From: Solobacterium moorei
GTDB lineage: Bacteria; Bacillota_I; Bacilli_A; Erysipelotrichales; Erysipelotrichaceae
Direction of reading: 5' to 3'
DNA: 64,000 bases
NCBI RefSeq assembly: GCF_036323475.1
Contig: NZ_AP028934.1
Coordinates: 2,480,001 to 2,544,000 of the forward strand
This document shows, piece after piece, positions 8,873 through 16,976 of the stretch (within the stretch, counting starts at the first letter, position 1; each line of letters begins with the position of its first letter). The translations under genes were made by a program, and so were the position numbers. Below the pieces are notes generated by a model, which searched no databases, had not been told where the DNA came from, and worked only from the letters and a program-made list of their open reading frames with translations.

Positions 8873-9035
8873 AAATTTTTCATACAAATGTTTAAAAATA
8901 CATAAAAAACGAAATTTATTTTAGTTAGCCTATGTAAATTATTTTGATAATATTTATAATAGAACTTGTCGGTATGTAGTGACGGTGGTAAGGTGCCACT
9001 CATTCGAATGATAATTAAGAAGGGAAAAAGGAAAA

Positions 9036-9476
9036 ATGAACAAAAAGGGTCGTGATTTCGTGATTGCAACAAATGCATTTAGCCATTGCATTCAAGCAAT
9101 TAAGGCGGAAGAAATCAAATCAACAAAGCTTAAGGGCGCAGAAACAATGCTACTATTATATTTGGGCTTTAACCCTGAAGGCTTAACAAACACAGAATTA
9201 GTTGAATGTAGTAAGATGGACAAGGCGGCGGTTTCTAGATCGCTTGCTGATCTAGCAAAAGGAAAATTCATTCGTTTTGAATATCGTAATGGTAAGAGCA
9301 GATATGGAGCACATGCTGTATTAACTACAACTGGTAAAGAAGTTACAGAACACATTGTGGAAAGAATCGGTAAGGTTCTCACAAAGGCACTTGGTCATTT
9401 AAGCACTGAAGAGAAGAAGTTTTTTGTGGCAAATATGGCTACAGTTGCATCTGCTATGTTAGAAATAGTAGAATAG
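9036..9476 (+). CDS. MarR family transcriptional regulator
   Basis: The protein has 146 residues, with AAGGGAAAAAGG before ATG 9036. A winged helix-turn-helix core is visible: LLLYLGFNPEGLTNTELVE, KMDKAAVSRSLADLAKGKFI (recognition helix) and the wing GKSRYGAHAVLTTTGKEVTE, followed by a C-terminal dimerisation helix. MarR proteins are dimeric ligand- or redox-responsive repressors. No target gene is divergent from it; upstream is only the CpXC terminator and an AT-rich 160-base promoter region. The original neighbour downstream is the unknown membrane protein at 11934, now separated from it by the IS1182/IS200 insertion. Confidence 0.85.
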   Translation: MNKKGRDFVIATNAFSHCIQAIKAEEIKSTKLKGAETMLLLYLGFNPEGLTNTELVECSKMDKAAVSRSLADLAKGKFIRFEYRNGKSRYGAHAVLTTTGKEVTEHIVERIGKVLTKALGHLSTEEKKFFVANMATVASAMLEIVE

Positions 9477-9491
9477 TTATGGTTAAAATAA

Positions 9492-9511
9492 GATAGAGTC
9501 ATCTATCTCAG
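9492..9511 (+). terminator. Left arm of a terminator-like inverted repeat split by an IS1182-family element
   Basis: The arm GATAGAGTCATCTATCTCAG (9492-9511) is the near-perfect reverse complement (17 of 20) of CTGAGATAGAGTAATCTATC at 11893-11912, which is followed by TTTTT. Without the element the two arms would form the terminator expected after the MarR gene. Each arm is also internally palindromic (GATAGA-N4-TCTATC). Confidence 0.55.
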
Positions 9512-9551
9512 AGTGTTGACAAAGTGACATTTTAAACGATGTCACTTTTTA

Positions 9552-9597
9552 TTATAGGAAACGAAGTTTCCTATAAAAACCATACGCTATGCGTATG
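9552..9597. repeat. Hairpins at the left end of the IS200-like element
   Basis: TATAGGAAAC/GTTTCCTATA with a GAA loop (9552-9576) and CATACGC-TAT-GCGTATG (9581-9597) are consecutive palindromes. Subterminal hairpins are how IS200/IS605 TnpA recognises its ends as single-stranded DNA. Which of the two is the recognised one is not decided here. Confidence 0.5.
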
Positions 9598-10265
9598 AGA
9601 ATGGAAAAGCTTAAGCGATGAAAAAAGCCTCCGTATATAATTGAATAAGGCTGACAACCGAAATTCAAAATATAAGGAGGAGATATCAATGGCAACAAAG
9701 CCAAATGACGATTCAAGTCTATCACATACGAGATGGAACTGTAAGTATCATATTGTGTTCATACCAAAGTATAGAAGAAAGGCAATTTACGGAAAATTAA
9801 GAGCAGATATAGGAGGGATATTGAGACAGTTGTGTGCATATAAAGATGTAGAAATGATAGAAGCACATGCAATGAGAGATCATATACATATGTTGGTAAA
9901 GATACCACCGAAGATAGCAGTATCAAGTTTCATGGGATACTTGAAAGGCAAATCATCGTTGATGATATTTGAGAAACATGCAAATTTAAAATATAAATAT
10001 GGCAATCGAAACTTTTGGGCGAAGGGTTACTATGCAAGTACGGTAGGACTGAATACGAAGGTAGTAGAAGAATATATCCGAAATCAAGAAAAAGAAGATA
10101 TGATACAGGATAATCTAAGTAAAAAAGAATATGTAGACCCTTTTAAAGGGTAGGCCATAGTGTGCAAACACGGTTGTCGGTCTTTTACACAAGACCCTTA
10201 AGGGTCGAAGTGTGGTAAAGGCCCTTATAGGGTAGCCTAAAAACCGCACGTTATACGTGCGGATT
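9577..10265 (+). mobile_element. IS200/IS605-type element carrying tnpA only
   Basis: The element contains a single Y1 transposase gene, flanked by subterminal hairpins at 9581-9597 on the left and CCGCACG-TTATA-CGTGCGG (10244-10262) on the right. There is no tnpB. Additional short palindromes at about 10192-10236 (GACCCTTAAGGGTC and GCCCTTATAGGGTAGCC) lie between tnpA and the right hairpin. Exact ends are estimates, because this family has neither inverted repeats nor target duplications. It sits inside the 3' flank of the IS1182-family element. Confidence 0.65.
9689..10153 (+). CDS. tnpA: IS200/IS605 family transposase TnpA (Y1 HUH)
   Basis: The protein has 154 residues. ATG 9689 has AAGGAGG nine bases upstream; an upstream in-frame TTG at 9641 has none. 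The HUH motif is HIH in AHAMRDHIHMLVKIPP, and the catalytic tyrosine lies in WAKGYYASTVG. The N-terminal RWNCKYHIVFIPKYRRK is diagnostic of the family. Y1 transposases act as dimers on single-stranded DNA hairpin ends, cutting and pasting without target duplication. Length is normal, so it is probably functional. The transcript may start within the left hairpin region. Confidence 0.93.
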   Translation: MATKPNDDSSLSHTRWNCKYHIVFIPKYRRKAIYGKLRADIGGILRQLCAYKDVEMIEAHAMRDHIHMLVKIPPKIAVSSFMGYLKGKSSLMIFEKHANLKYKYGNRNFWAKGYYASTVGLNTKVVEEYIRNQEKEDMIQDNLSKKEYVDPFKG

Positions 10266-10284
10266 GTTATTTTGTCTGTAAACT

Positions 10285-11739
10285 TCAATAATATTGACTT
10301 TCCAATAAGACAAAGTACTGATTTTGAGGTATTAAGCTTAAAAATGGATTTGCTTCCCATTTCCATCGTGCCATTCTTTCTAGATTATGGCATGCAAAAA
10401 TCATCGACGTTCTATGTCGATTTTTCTTTAACCCTCTTTCTCGTGTGAATCTCAAGCAATGATTCTCCTTATCCTCCGCAAATACTCTCTCGATTGTCTG
10501 TTTGCGTAATGGATATATTTCCTTCCATAATGGGGTATACCTTATCTCTTCTGCTGCTTCAAGATAGGGTGCCCATACATGTCTGGTTATCACTTTTGTA
10601 TTATTCTTGCTTTTGGTGCATTTATCTTTCAACGGACAGCTGGCACATATTAATGGATTACTCTTGTATTGCCTGTACCCTTGTCGGTTCACTGTTGTAT
10701 ATGTCAATGTTTGATTGTTTGGACATATATACCAGTCATAGTGTTCGTCATACACATATTCTCTTTTTGGGAAAAAGCCTTTCTTCGTCTGAGGTCTTTT
10801 ATATGGAAGTATTGGCTGCTGATGATTATCTATTATCTCTTTGGCAATGGCTGGTGTTTTATATCCTGCATCTAAACATACATTTTTAATTTGATCTCCA
10901 AATTTTCCCTGAAGATGTCTGTATGCACCAAAGAATGAAACACTGTCATGTATATTTCCAGGGACTGTATCAAAGCTCAATACGAATCCATGTTTATCAC
11001 AGAATGTCTGCTGTTCATACGCAAAACATTCTTCATGTTCTCCTTTATGATAATTCCCGGATTCAGGATCAGTAGTACTTTGCTTTACTCTTTTTGTTTT
11101 TACTATCTCTATTTCTTCTCCTGTTTCAGAATCAAAATCCAGTTCTGTTCTGTTTAATGAGTGAAATTCTTTTTTACCATCTAATGCTCTTTCTTGGTTT
11201 ATTTCCTCAAGCAGGGAATCTTCAAAACATTTTTTTGTGATTTCTATTTCTGCATCTGTATGTTTTCTTTTATTTGCATTGGCTTTAACGTGTGTTCCGT
11301 CTCCAAACACTGTTTCGAGATCAACAAATCCTGCATCCATAGCTTCCTTAAGTATTCTATTGAATATTTGTTCAAATATATCAGAATCTCCATATCTACG
11401 TATATAGTTCTGGCTCCAGGTAGAATAATTTGGAATACTCTCAAACATTTCATATCCTATAAACCATCTGTATGCCAGATTTACTTCTATTTCCTTACAG
11501 GTTTTTCTCATACTGTTGATGCCAAAACAGAAGTTAATGAATATCATCTTAAATAAAACCACCGGATCAATGGATGGCCTTCCTTCAGAACTATACAGAT
11601 CCTTTACCAGAGGATATATAAAGTTCCAGTCAACAGCTTCTTCAAGCTTTCTGACCATGTGATCTGGTGGTACTAAGTTATCAATAGTATCAAATATTAT
11701 ACTGTCGTGTTTTATATTATTCCTGCATGTCATTGTCAT
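10285..11739 (-). CDS. IS1182 family transposase
   Basis: The protein has 484 residues from ATG 11739, which follows GGAGAG at eight bases; a GTG at 11748 is an alternative. Typical IS1182 blocks are present: LVPPDHMVRKLEEAVDW, EGRPSIDPVVLFKM, then DDE-type catalytic residues in VFGDGTHVKANAN (first Asp), NVCLDAGYKTPAIAKEI (second Asp) and KQTIERVFAEDKENHCLRF (Glu). A four-Cys zinc-binding stretch (CPNN...CASCPLKDKC) lies before the last block. No frameshift is seen, so the gene looks intact. The protein mediates cut-and-paste transposition of the surrounding element. The IS200-like insertion lies just beyond its 3' end and does not disrupt the gene. Confidence 0.93.
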   Translation of the reverse strand: MTMTCRNNIKHDSIIFDTIDNLVPPDHMVRKLEEAVDWNFIYPLVKDLYSSEGRPSIDPVVLFKMIFINFCFGINSMRKTCKEIEVNLAYRWFIGYEMFESIPNYSTWSQNYIRRYGDSDIFEQIFNRILKEAMDAGFVDLETVFGDGTHVKANANKRKHTDAEIEITKKCFEDSLLEEINQERALDGKKEFHSLNRTELDFDSETGEEIEIVKTKRVKQSTTDPESGNYHKGEHEECFAYEQQTFCDKHGFVLSFDTVPGNIHDSVSFFGAYRHLQGKFGDQIKNVCLDAGYKTPAIAKEIIDNHQQPILPYKRPQTKKGFFPKREYVYDEHYDWYICPNNQTLTYTTVNRQGYRQYKSNPLICASCPLKDKCTKSKNNTKVITRHVWAPYLEAAEEIRYTPLWKEIYPLRKQTIERVFAEDKENHCLRFTRERGLKKNRHRTSMIFACHNLERMARWKWEANPFLSLIPQNQYFVLLESQYY

Positions 11740-11796
11740 GATAATCACTCTCCAATTCCCGTTATTATTATACCATGATTACTTTTTGCAAAATAA

Positions 11797-11843
11797 AAAG
11801 CAGAAGAATTACCGATTTTGGGAATTGGAGATCTTCTGCTTCT
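11797..11843 (-). terminator. Inward-protecting terminator at the IS1182 5' end
   Basis: On the minus strand AAGCAGAAG pairs with CTTCTGCTT and is followed by TTTATTTT. It lies between the element's outer end and the transposase start and would stop outside transcription from reading into the transposase. Confidence 0.6.
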
Positions 11844-11892
11844 TTATTATACTTTATTTTTTGCTTTTTTTCCTTATTTGTTTGTCAACAGG

Positions 11893-11917
11893 CTGAGATA
11901 GAGTAATCTATCTTTTT
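11893..11917 (+). terminator. Right arm and T-run of the split terminator
   Basis: CTGAGATAGAGTAATCTATC is followed by TTTTT and is complementary to 9492-9511 (17 of 20). By itself GATAGA-GTAA-TCTATC plus TTTTT could still form a small terminator. Confidence 0.55.
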
Positions 11918-11933
11918 AGTTCATGGAGGAAAT

Positions 11934-12869
11934 ATGAAAGATTATACGATTTTAGGAAGAGTAGCAAATGGACTAGGTATTGCATATGATAAGGATGCGG
12001 TTGTAGCTTGTGCTACAGAAGCTGGATATACATATGCATTAACAACATTTCAAAATATATACACAATTATTGCAAAGTTCAGTCTTGTTGACCAAGACAA
12101 TCGTAAACCAAATGATTTAAATCTACGTGGTCTTGTAAGTGCTGTAAAGAAGGTTGGCAGTGCAAAGGCAAACGGAAATATTGTTACGATCAGATTTAAG
12201 TCTGCAATTACTGCCAATGGTAAAGCGAAGAATGTTATTTCTTCAATTCCAGAAGTCATTAACTGGTTCCGTATGAATGGTTATTCTAATTGTGCAGAAG
12301 CAACCTTAGAGCCTGCAGAGACTAAAGTATTTATCAACCATGGAGTAATTCACTTCTATACAGAAGAGGTTGCGAATCAGATGTTGATAGAACATGCAGA
12401 GGAACAAGCAACAGCACCTGTTGTGGCTGAAAACTATGCCTTAGGAACAGTATTTGCTTTAGGTGGTGTCATTGTTGGTGCAATTCTCATTGTTATCATC
12501 GGACAATTAGGATATATCTCGCTGGTTGCTGGTGTTGCGATGGGATTTTTGACACTAACTGCATACCAAAAGGGTGCAGGTAAAATGAGTAAAATCGGTA
12601 TCGCAATCTGCTTCGTATTAATGTTGATTGGTGTTTATTATGCACTTAGCGTTACAAGATTCTTCCATGAAAATGGATATTCTGATATTCGTATGATGGA
12701 TGCGTTTGGCGTTATTCCTGAGATGATGGAAAAGGGTATTATCGAGAGTACCGATTATTATACAATGTTCGCATTCCAGTGCGTAGCTGCTCTAGGTGGT
12801 GCAATATCTCCACTTGTAGCATTATTACAAAAGAATAAAGCTGCTAGCATTACAAGAATTCTTGGATAG
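11934..12869 (+). CDS. Hypothetical membrane protein with N-terminal cytoplasmic domain
   Basis: The protein has 311 residues, with GGAGG seven bases before ATG 11934. I do not recognise a family. Residues 1-155 are soluble (GLGIAYDKDAVVACATEAGY, then a repeated beta-like region ending in HGVIHFYTEEVANQMLIEHA). The rest contains four hydrophobic segments at roughly 166-188, 190-207, 216-234 and 283-300, with a 45-residue loop holding FHENGYSDIRMMDAFGVIPEMM between the third and fourth. The layout resembles a sensor or regulatory membrane protein more than a transporter. It was probably the immediate downstream neighbour of the MarR gene before the IS insertions. Base composition is like that of its chromosomal neighbours. 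Confidence 0.75.
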   Translation: MKDYTILGRVANGLGIAYDKDAVVACATEAGYTYALTTFQNIYTIIAKFSLVDQDNRKPNDLNLRGLVSAVKKVGSAKANGNIVTIRFKSAITANGKAKNVISSIPEVINWFRMNGYSNCAEATLEPAETKVFINHGVIHFYTEEVANQMLIEHAEEQATAPVVAENYALGTVFALGGVIVGAILIVIIGQLGYISLVAGVAMGFLTLTAYQKGAGKMSKIGIAICFVLMLIGVYYALSVTRFFHENGYSDIRMMDAFGVIPEMMEKGIIESTDYYTMFAFQCVAALGGAISPLVALLQKNKAASITRILG

Positions 12870-12931
12870 AACATCACATAATTTTACAAAATCTTGCCAT
12901 ATTTAAATGACAATAAATTTGTACTATATAA

Positions 12932-12953
12932 GTGCAGATAGGAATATCTGCAC
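12932..12953 (+). other. Hairpin without T-run downstream of the unknown membrane protein
   Basis: GTGCAGATA and TATCTGCAC pair around a four-base loop. There is no U tract, so it is more likely an RNA stabiliser or processing site than a terminator. Confidence 0.35.
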
Positions 12954-13008
12954 TGAATGATTGCTCCCCTTAGCAAGCATCAGTGAAATTCTATCCCCTT
13001 ATTAAATA

Positions 13009-13048
13009 AAAACAAGAAAAGACCATGCGGAGGTCTTTTCTTGTTATA
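13009..13048 (+). terminator. Rho-independent terminator
   Basis: AACAAGAAAAGACC pairs with GGTCTTTTCTTGTT around ATGCGGA. It is A/T-flanked on both sides and may work in both directions. Confidence 0.8.
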
Positions 13049-13073
13049 GGGGGTAGTATCATCCAATATAGGC

Positions 13074-13106
13074 AAAAGGCGTTAGCAAGTAAGTTAACGC
13101 CTTTTG
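13074..13106 (-). terminator. Terminator of the esterase fragment, possibly bidirectional
   Basis: CAAAAGGCGTTA and TAACGCCTTTTG form a 12-bp stem just beyond the stop of the minus-strand esterase remnant. Confidence 0.75.
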
Positions 13107-13117
13107 TTATATAGTAC

Positions 13118-13660
13118 TTATAGTTGTTTCTCTAACCAATCGGATAACACTTTATAGCGATTGGTTAGATTTTCATGATGTCCAAATTCATCAAGTACAG
13201 AAGTAATGCTATTTAACTGCTTACGAATCAAAGCGTGGATTTCCTCTGCACATTGTGGAGCTGTATCTAGAATATTGTGGTGATGAATACCTTCTGTTTT
13301 GCCGTTACATAGGTAAACGCTAGCATTTTGATTGATAACGGGATTCTCTTTACAGAAGTTAACGAACCTTGGATACCAGAAGGATCCACAGATAGAGAAT
13401 ACTGCACTAGGAATGTTTGTTCGATACAAACTATATACGGCTGCTAATCCTCCTAAGGAATAGCCACCATAAATGATTTCGTTTGTATCGATAGAATATC
13501 TACTTTGAAGTTCTGGTAGAACGTTATTGAATAGTTCATTGTGATATTCATCTGCTTGTCCACCAAAGTTTTCTGTGCCTGGTCTGATTGCTTCCGCATG
13601 CCAGGGTGTATAATCCGTTAATCTATTTTCTGGTAGTAGTCCTACGAGAATTGCTTTTTC
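13118..13660 (-). pseudogene. Esterase (alpha/beta hydrolase), 5' end lost to an IS element
   Basis: Reading leftwards from the IS junction the frame is open and gives EKAILVGLLPENR, DYTPWHAEAIRPG, GGQADEYHNELFN and then the nucleophile elbow GGYSLGGLAAVYSLYRTN (GxSxGG), followed by VFSICGSFWYPRF and the catalytic-His region GIHHHNIL. This is an esterase of the Fes/YbbA (D-type) kind. About 180 residues remain, with a natural C-terminal end at 13118. The first third, including the start codon, is absent and the frame meets TGA inside the IS. No functional start exists, although an internal TTG could in principle initiate a 103-residue product. The lost 5' end faced the AraC fragment at 17485. 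Confidence 0.75.
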
Positions 13661-13696
13661 TTTGGCTATATTAGCAAATTGGTGAGATGTAGCAAT

Positions 13697-14689
13697 TCAA
13701 TAAATGAATACATCTTCTGATTTCATATCTACAATACGGAAGAAGTCAGTTATCTGATGCATTCTTTTCTTGATGGATAGAAGGATCTCCTGAACATCAC
13801 ATCCACTGTATTCTCTAACAAGAACAAATAGTGCTGCATATCTGTTCAGATATTTACTGGCAACACCTCCATACTTCTTGTACCACTTTTTTATCAGTGA
13901 ATGAAGCGCATTTACGTTATTCAAATGATCAATGGATGTATAACATGTATGATCTTTCATGATTCTCTTTTCACAGTGCTTCTCTTCTAAAAGACAACTA
14001 TATGCTGCTTTGCCATCAAGCCACGCCATACTGTGCTCCCCAATATTGTCTGCAAGCTTCATTATGTCTCTACTGGTTGGAGTAGCAGTATTCGTAGCTT
14101 TTAAAACAGCAGTGCCGTTTCTCTGCACTGCTGTTGGTAAACATATTTGTTCATTAGATACTCCACGCTTTGAAGCTGAGCCGCCACGTTTTCTAGGTTC
14201 AACACCTGCTATCTTTTCGCCTTTATGAGAATTGAGAAGATACTTTTCATCTAACTCAATCTCTCCGGATACTACTGTAGTATTCAGAAGTTCTTCAAAC
14301 ATGTGAAGTAGTTTCATTCTCGTACGCCATACAGTATATGTACTGATATCCAGCGTAGCTGCTGTTTTTTCTATAGGAACCTGTGCAAATGTATCTGTGA
14401 TTAACAGATCCCATTTAGATTCATCCTGATGTGAATAATGTGTAAGCTGGCCATAATCAATAGTAAAGCGTTTATGACAGCTACTGCATTGAAGCATTGG
14501 TTTACCACTATTTGCCTTTCCGCCTTTTGTAAAACGAGAATTAACAGAGCCACATTTAGGACACACTTTAATACAGTAGTTTCTGGATTCTTTCTTTGCA
14601 TTTACCAGGTCAATCAGCTCTCTGTCGATTTTATCTTTAGCAAATTGATCTAAGGAATTGTAATGTTCAATAATTTCTAAGTCTTTCAT
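13697..14689 (-). CDS. IS1595 family transposase (ISXO2-like DDE)
   Basis: The protein has 330 residues. ATG 14689 has AAGGAG seven bases upstream and is preferred to the in-frame ATG at 14728. The N-terminal zinc ribbon is CPKCGSVNSRF...LQCSSCHKRF, followed by a helix-turn-helix region (TAATLDISTYTVWRTRMKLLH). The DDE core includes VSGEIELDEKYLL (first Asp), KRGVSNEQICLPTAV and AWLDGKAAY (second Asp), and a C-terminal helical block LHSLIKKWYKKYGGVASKYLNRYAALF. The gene is uninterrupted. Its promoter region, between ATG and the right inverted repeat, now carries the IS66 insertion, so natural transcription is probably altered. Confidence 0.88.
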   Translation of the reverse strand: MKDLEIIEHYNSLDQFAKDKIDRELIDLVNAKKESRNYCIKVCPKCGSVNSRFTKGGKANSGKPMLQCSSCHKRFTIDYGQLTHYSHQDESKWDLLITDTFAQVPIEKTAATLDISTYTVWRTRMKLLHMFEELLNTTVVSGEIELDEKYLLNSHKGEKIAGVEPRKRGGSASKRGVSNEQICLPTAVQRNGTAVLKATNTATPTSRDIMKLADNIGEHSMAWLDGKAAYSCLLEEKHCEKRIMKDHTCYTSIDHLNNVNALHSLIKKWYKKYGGVASKYLNRYAALFVLVREYSGCDVQEILLSIKKRMHQITDFFRIVDMKSEDVFIY

Positions 14690-14733
14690 AATAGTCTCCT
14701 TGAGTTCACTATTATGATAATGAGTCACAACTC

Positions 14734-14741
14734 ATTTACTG
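14734..14741 (+). repeat. IS66 target-site duplication, left copy (ATTTACTG)
   Basis: The identical 8-mer ATTTACTG is found at 17422-17429 directly beyond the other end; 8 bp is the IS66-family duplication length. Confidence 0.9.
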
Positions 14742-14810
14742 GTAAACGCTAAACCAGTTGTACCATATAGATAAAATAAAATCGTATTTGAGATAGTGTT
14801 GTAAAGTATC

Positions 14811-16397
14811 TCAAGTACGATTTTTATAAATGTTATCTGGTAGTTCTTTTGACCAAGGTAGTAATCTATCTGGTACCTCCACCGTTAGGTCATGTATCGT
14901 TTTAGGAAGTTCTTCTAACAGATAGCGAATATATTCGTATATCTTGATATCATTTGCTTTACATGTTTCTACGATACTATAGAGTACTGCACTGGCCTGT
15001 GCTCCTTTTATCGTATCGATCATGATCCAGTTCTTTCTTCCTACTGTAAATGGTCGTATCGCTCTTTCTGCCGCATTGTTATCTAGAGGTATTCTTGCGT
15101 CCTTTAGAAATTCTCTGAGATAGGATTCTTGATTCAGGGCATAGGTAAAGCCTTTTCCTGTTTCTGATTCTCTTGATACATTCTCCCAATATCTTTTTAC
15201 CCATGTGAAAAATTCATCCACTAGGGGTGCTACTTTCTCTTTCCTCTGTCTTAGCTTTTCTTGTTCGCCCAATCCCTTCAATTGATTATCTTCGTGATAG
15301 ATTCTATTGATCCTATCTACCGCTTCCTGGGCAAGTGTCTGACTCGTCTTCACTGCTTTGATGAGCGTCGTGAACTTTCTTTTGAGATGGGTCCAGCACC
15401 CAGCTACGGTAAAGCTTTCGGGATCTTCCTTGGCCAACTGGTGATAAGCACTGTAGCCATCACATACAAGTGTCCCTCTAAATCCCTCTAGGAATCTTTG
15501 CGGATGTTCATGGGACCTCGTACGTCGATAATCATACAGGACGATCCGCTTTTCTTCCTCATGTGCCCCTGTACGATATACCCACATATAGGACTTACTG
15601 CCAGCTTTTCTGCCATCTTTGCTTACCTCGAATGGTGTTTCATCCACATGCAGTATATCCTGTTTGATCATTTCTTCTTTTAACCTATCGTAGAAATGTA
15701 TCAAATAGTTGTCGGATGCTTGGATCATCCAATTGGCCATGGTGGATCGTGAAATGTTGATCTGGTTTTCTTGGTATGTCTTTTCTTGTCTATATAACGG
15801 TACGGCATTGACATATTTGCCCCATATGATAGATGACACCAGTGATGGGGTAGCGATACTGTTTGGCCATAGTTCTACAGGCTTCTGTGCTCGTATGATT
15901 GTCTGGTTATCCTTTGCGGCATATACACCAATTTTATAAGTGACCGCTTCGAAAGATGCTGGTATATGTTCCAGTTTCGTTATGATCTGATATGGCAGTC
16001 TCTTCCATCCGCTCTTGCCAAATCTTTCATTCAATTCTTCTTCGGATAGTTCGATATATTCTTCACGGTGGTTCGTGATCTTCTGGATGTCTGATGCCCG
16101 CTTTCCTTTTGCCTTCTTCCTTGGTGCAGCTTCCTCTAACGTTGGCTCTGGTTGTAGTAAATCAAACAATACTTCAGGTTCATTAAAACCGAGTTCCAAC
16201 TGTTCAAAGATTCCAGAACTCTGTTTCTCTGTACTTCTGCCAAAGCTTCTTTGATTCATGATCTTGATCTGTTCACTAAGAAGTTTGATAGTAGCTTCTA
16301 GACTTTCTACACTGCTTTGCATACTCATAAAGAGCTTTATGATGATGTCCTTTGGCAGGCTTTCTACTTCTTCCTCACTTAGTTTTTTCATTTCCAT
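14811..16397 (-). CDS. IS66 family transposase (TnpC)
   Basis: The protein has 528 residues. An N-terminal coiled coil (LFMSMQSSVESLEATIKLLSEQI) precedes the IS66 DNA-binding region with RSFGRSTEK. A central DDE core includes ILHVDETPFEV (first Asp), TLVCDGYSAYHQL (second Asp) and IPLDNNAAERAIRPFTVGRKNW (Glu), then a C-terminal IS66_C-type tail. The gene is full length and uninterrupted. It requires TnpA and TnpB, both present upstream. A 219-base gap separates it from tnpB and contains a long stem-loop. Confidence 0.95.
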   Translation of the reverse strand: MEMKKLSEEEVESLPKDIIIKLFMSMQSSVESLEATIKLLSEQIKIMNQRSFGRSTEKQSSGIFEQLELGFNEPEVLFDLLQPEPTLEEAAPRKKAKGKRASDIQKITNHREEYIELSEEELNERFGKSGWKRLPYQIITKLEHIPASFEAVTYKIGVYAAKDNQTIIRAQKPVELWPNSIATPSLVSSIIWGKYVNAVPLYRQEKTYQENQINISRSTMANWMIQASDNYLIHFYDRLKEEMIKQDILHVDETPFEVSKDGRKAGSKSYMWVYRTGAHEEEKRIVLYDYRRTRSHEHPQRFLEGFRGTLVCDGYSAYHQLAKEDPESFTVAGCWTHLKRKFTTLIKAVKTSQTLAQEAVDRINRIYHEDNQLKGLGEQEKLRQRKEKVAPLVDEFFTWVKRYWENVSRESETGKGFTYALNQESYLREFLKDARIPLDNNAAERAIRPFTVGRKNWIMIDTIKGAQASAVLYSIVETCKANDIKIYEYIRYLLEELPKTIHDLTVEVPDRLLPWSKELPDNIYKNRT

Positions 16398-16487
16398 AGC
16401 TTATGTATAAACCATTATGAGGGTGCCGTCAAATGTGGAAAACTTTGATTTTCCACACAAATATTTTACTGGTACCAGCGCATATCT

Positions 16488-16574
16488 ATGGCGTAATAAA
16501 AAGGCACGTATCAAGCAGTTTGGGGGCTGGAGTGTAGAAATTCATCTACTGCTTTTTATGTGCCTTATACGCCA
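16488..16574 (-). ncRNA. Long imperfect stem-loop between IS66 tnpB and tnpC
   Basis: ATGGCGTA and TACGCCAT, AAGGCAC and GTGCCTT, and GCAGT and ACTGC pair in nested order across about 87 bases. The remaining flank (16398-16487 and 16575-16616) has no open frame. It may be a structured RNA or a translation/transcription control element of the IS. The strand is assumed from the IS operon. Confidence 0.4.
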
Positions 16575-16616
16575 TCTATAGGCCTATCTTCTTAATAAAA
16601 GTTGTGGATAACTTTT

Positions 16617-16976
16617 TTACAGTATCATCTTTCGTTCTACTTTCTGAATTGTCTTCCTCTGTATGATTGCCATGCCTTCAAACAGCCAATGATACTGTTC
16701 GATACTAATGTTCTCTATGTCTTCTGTCTTTCTGGGCCATTGGAATCTTCCTTCCTCCAATCGTTTATACAATAATAGGAATCCATCTGCCTCCCAAAGC
16801 AGTCCCTTCATACGATTAGTCTTTCTTCCACAAAACAAGAATAACGTTCCTTCATCAAAAGGATCTAGGTAGAAATGGTTCTGAATGATCGAAGCCAACC
16901 CATCTATTCCATTTCTTAGATCTGTATATCCACATGCAATATAGATCTTCTTAAAACCACAATACTCTTTAAGCAT
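16617..16976 (-). CDS. tnpB: IS66 family accessory protein TnpB (Orf2)
   Basis: The protein has 119 residues. Orf2 motifs are IYIACGYTDLRNGIDGLASII, then FLFCGRKTNRMKGLLWEADGFLLLYKRLE and FQWPRKTED. Its start overlaps the end of tnpA by eight bases, suggesting translational coupling. IS66 TnpB proteins are required for transposition, but the mechanism is not established. Length is normal. Confidence 0.95.
   Translation of the reverse strand: MLKEYCGFKKIYIACGYTDLRNGIDGLASIIQNHFYLDPFDEGTLFLFCGRKTNRMKGLLWEADGFLLLYKRLEEGRFQWPRKTEDIENISIEQYHWLFEGMAIIQRKTIQKVERKMIL

Larger units (their letters stand above)
9514..11890. mobile_element. IS1182-family insertion sequence, interrupted by an IS200-like element
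   Basis: The outer ends are a 10-bp inverted repeat, TGTTGACAAA (9514-9523) and TTTGTCAACA (11881-11890). The transposase gene lies on the minus strand at 10285-11739. Removing the roughly 690-bp IS200-like insertion leaves about 1.7 kb, a normal IS1182 length. No adjacent target duplication is visible; both ends sit inside the loop of a terminator-like repeat. Confidence 0.75.

Noticed and set aside
13118-13429. Intact small protein starting at an internal TTG
   Set aside because: The frame continues upstream with the esterase nucleophile elbow GGYSLGG, so this is the tail of a truncated gene, not a separate gene.
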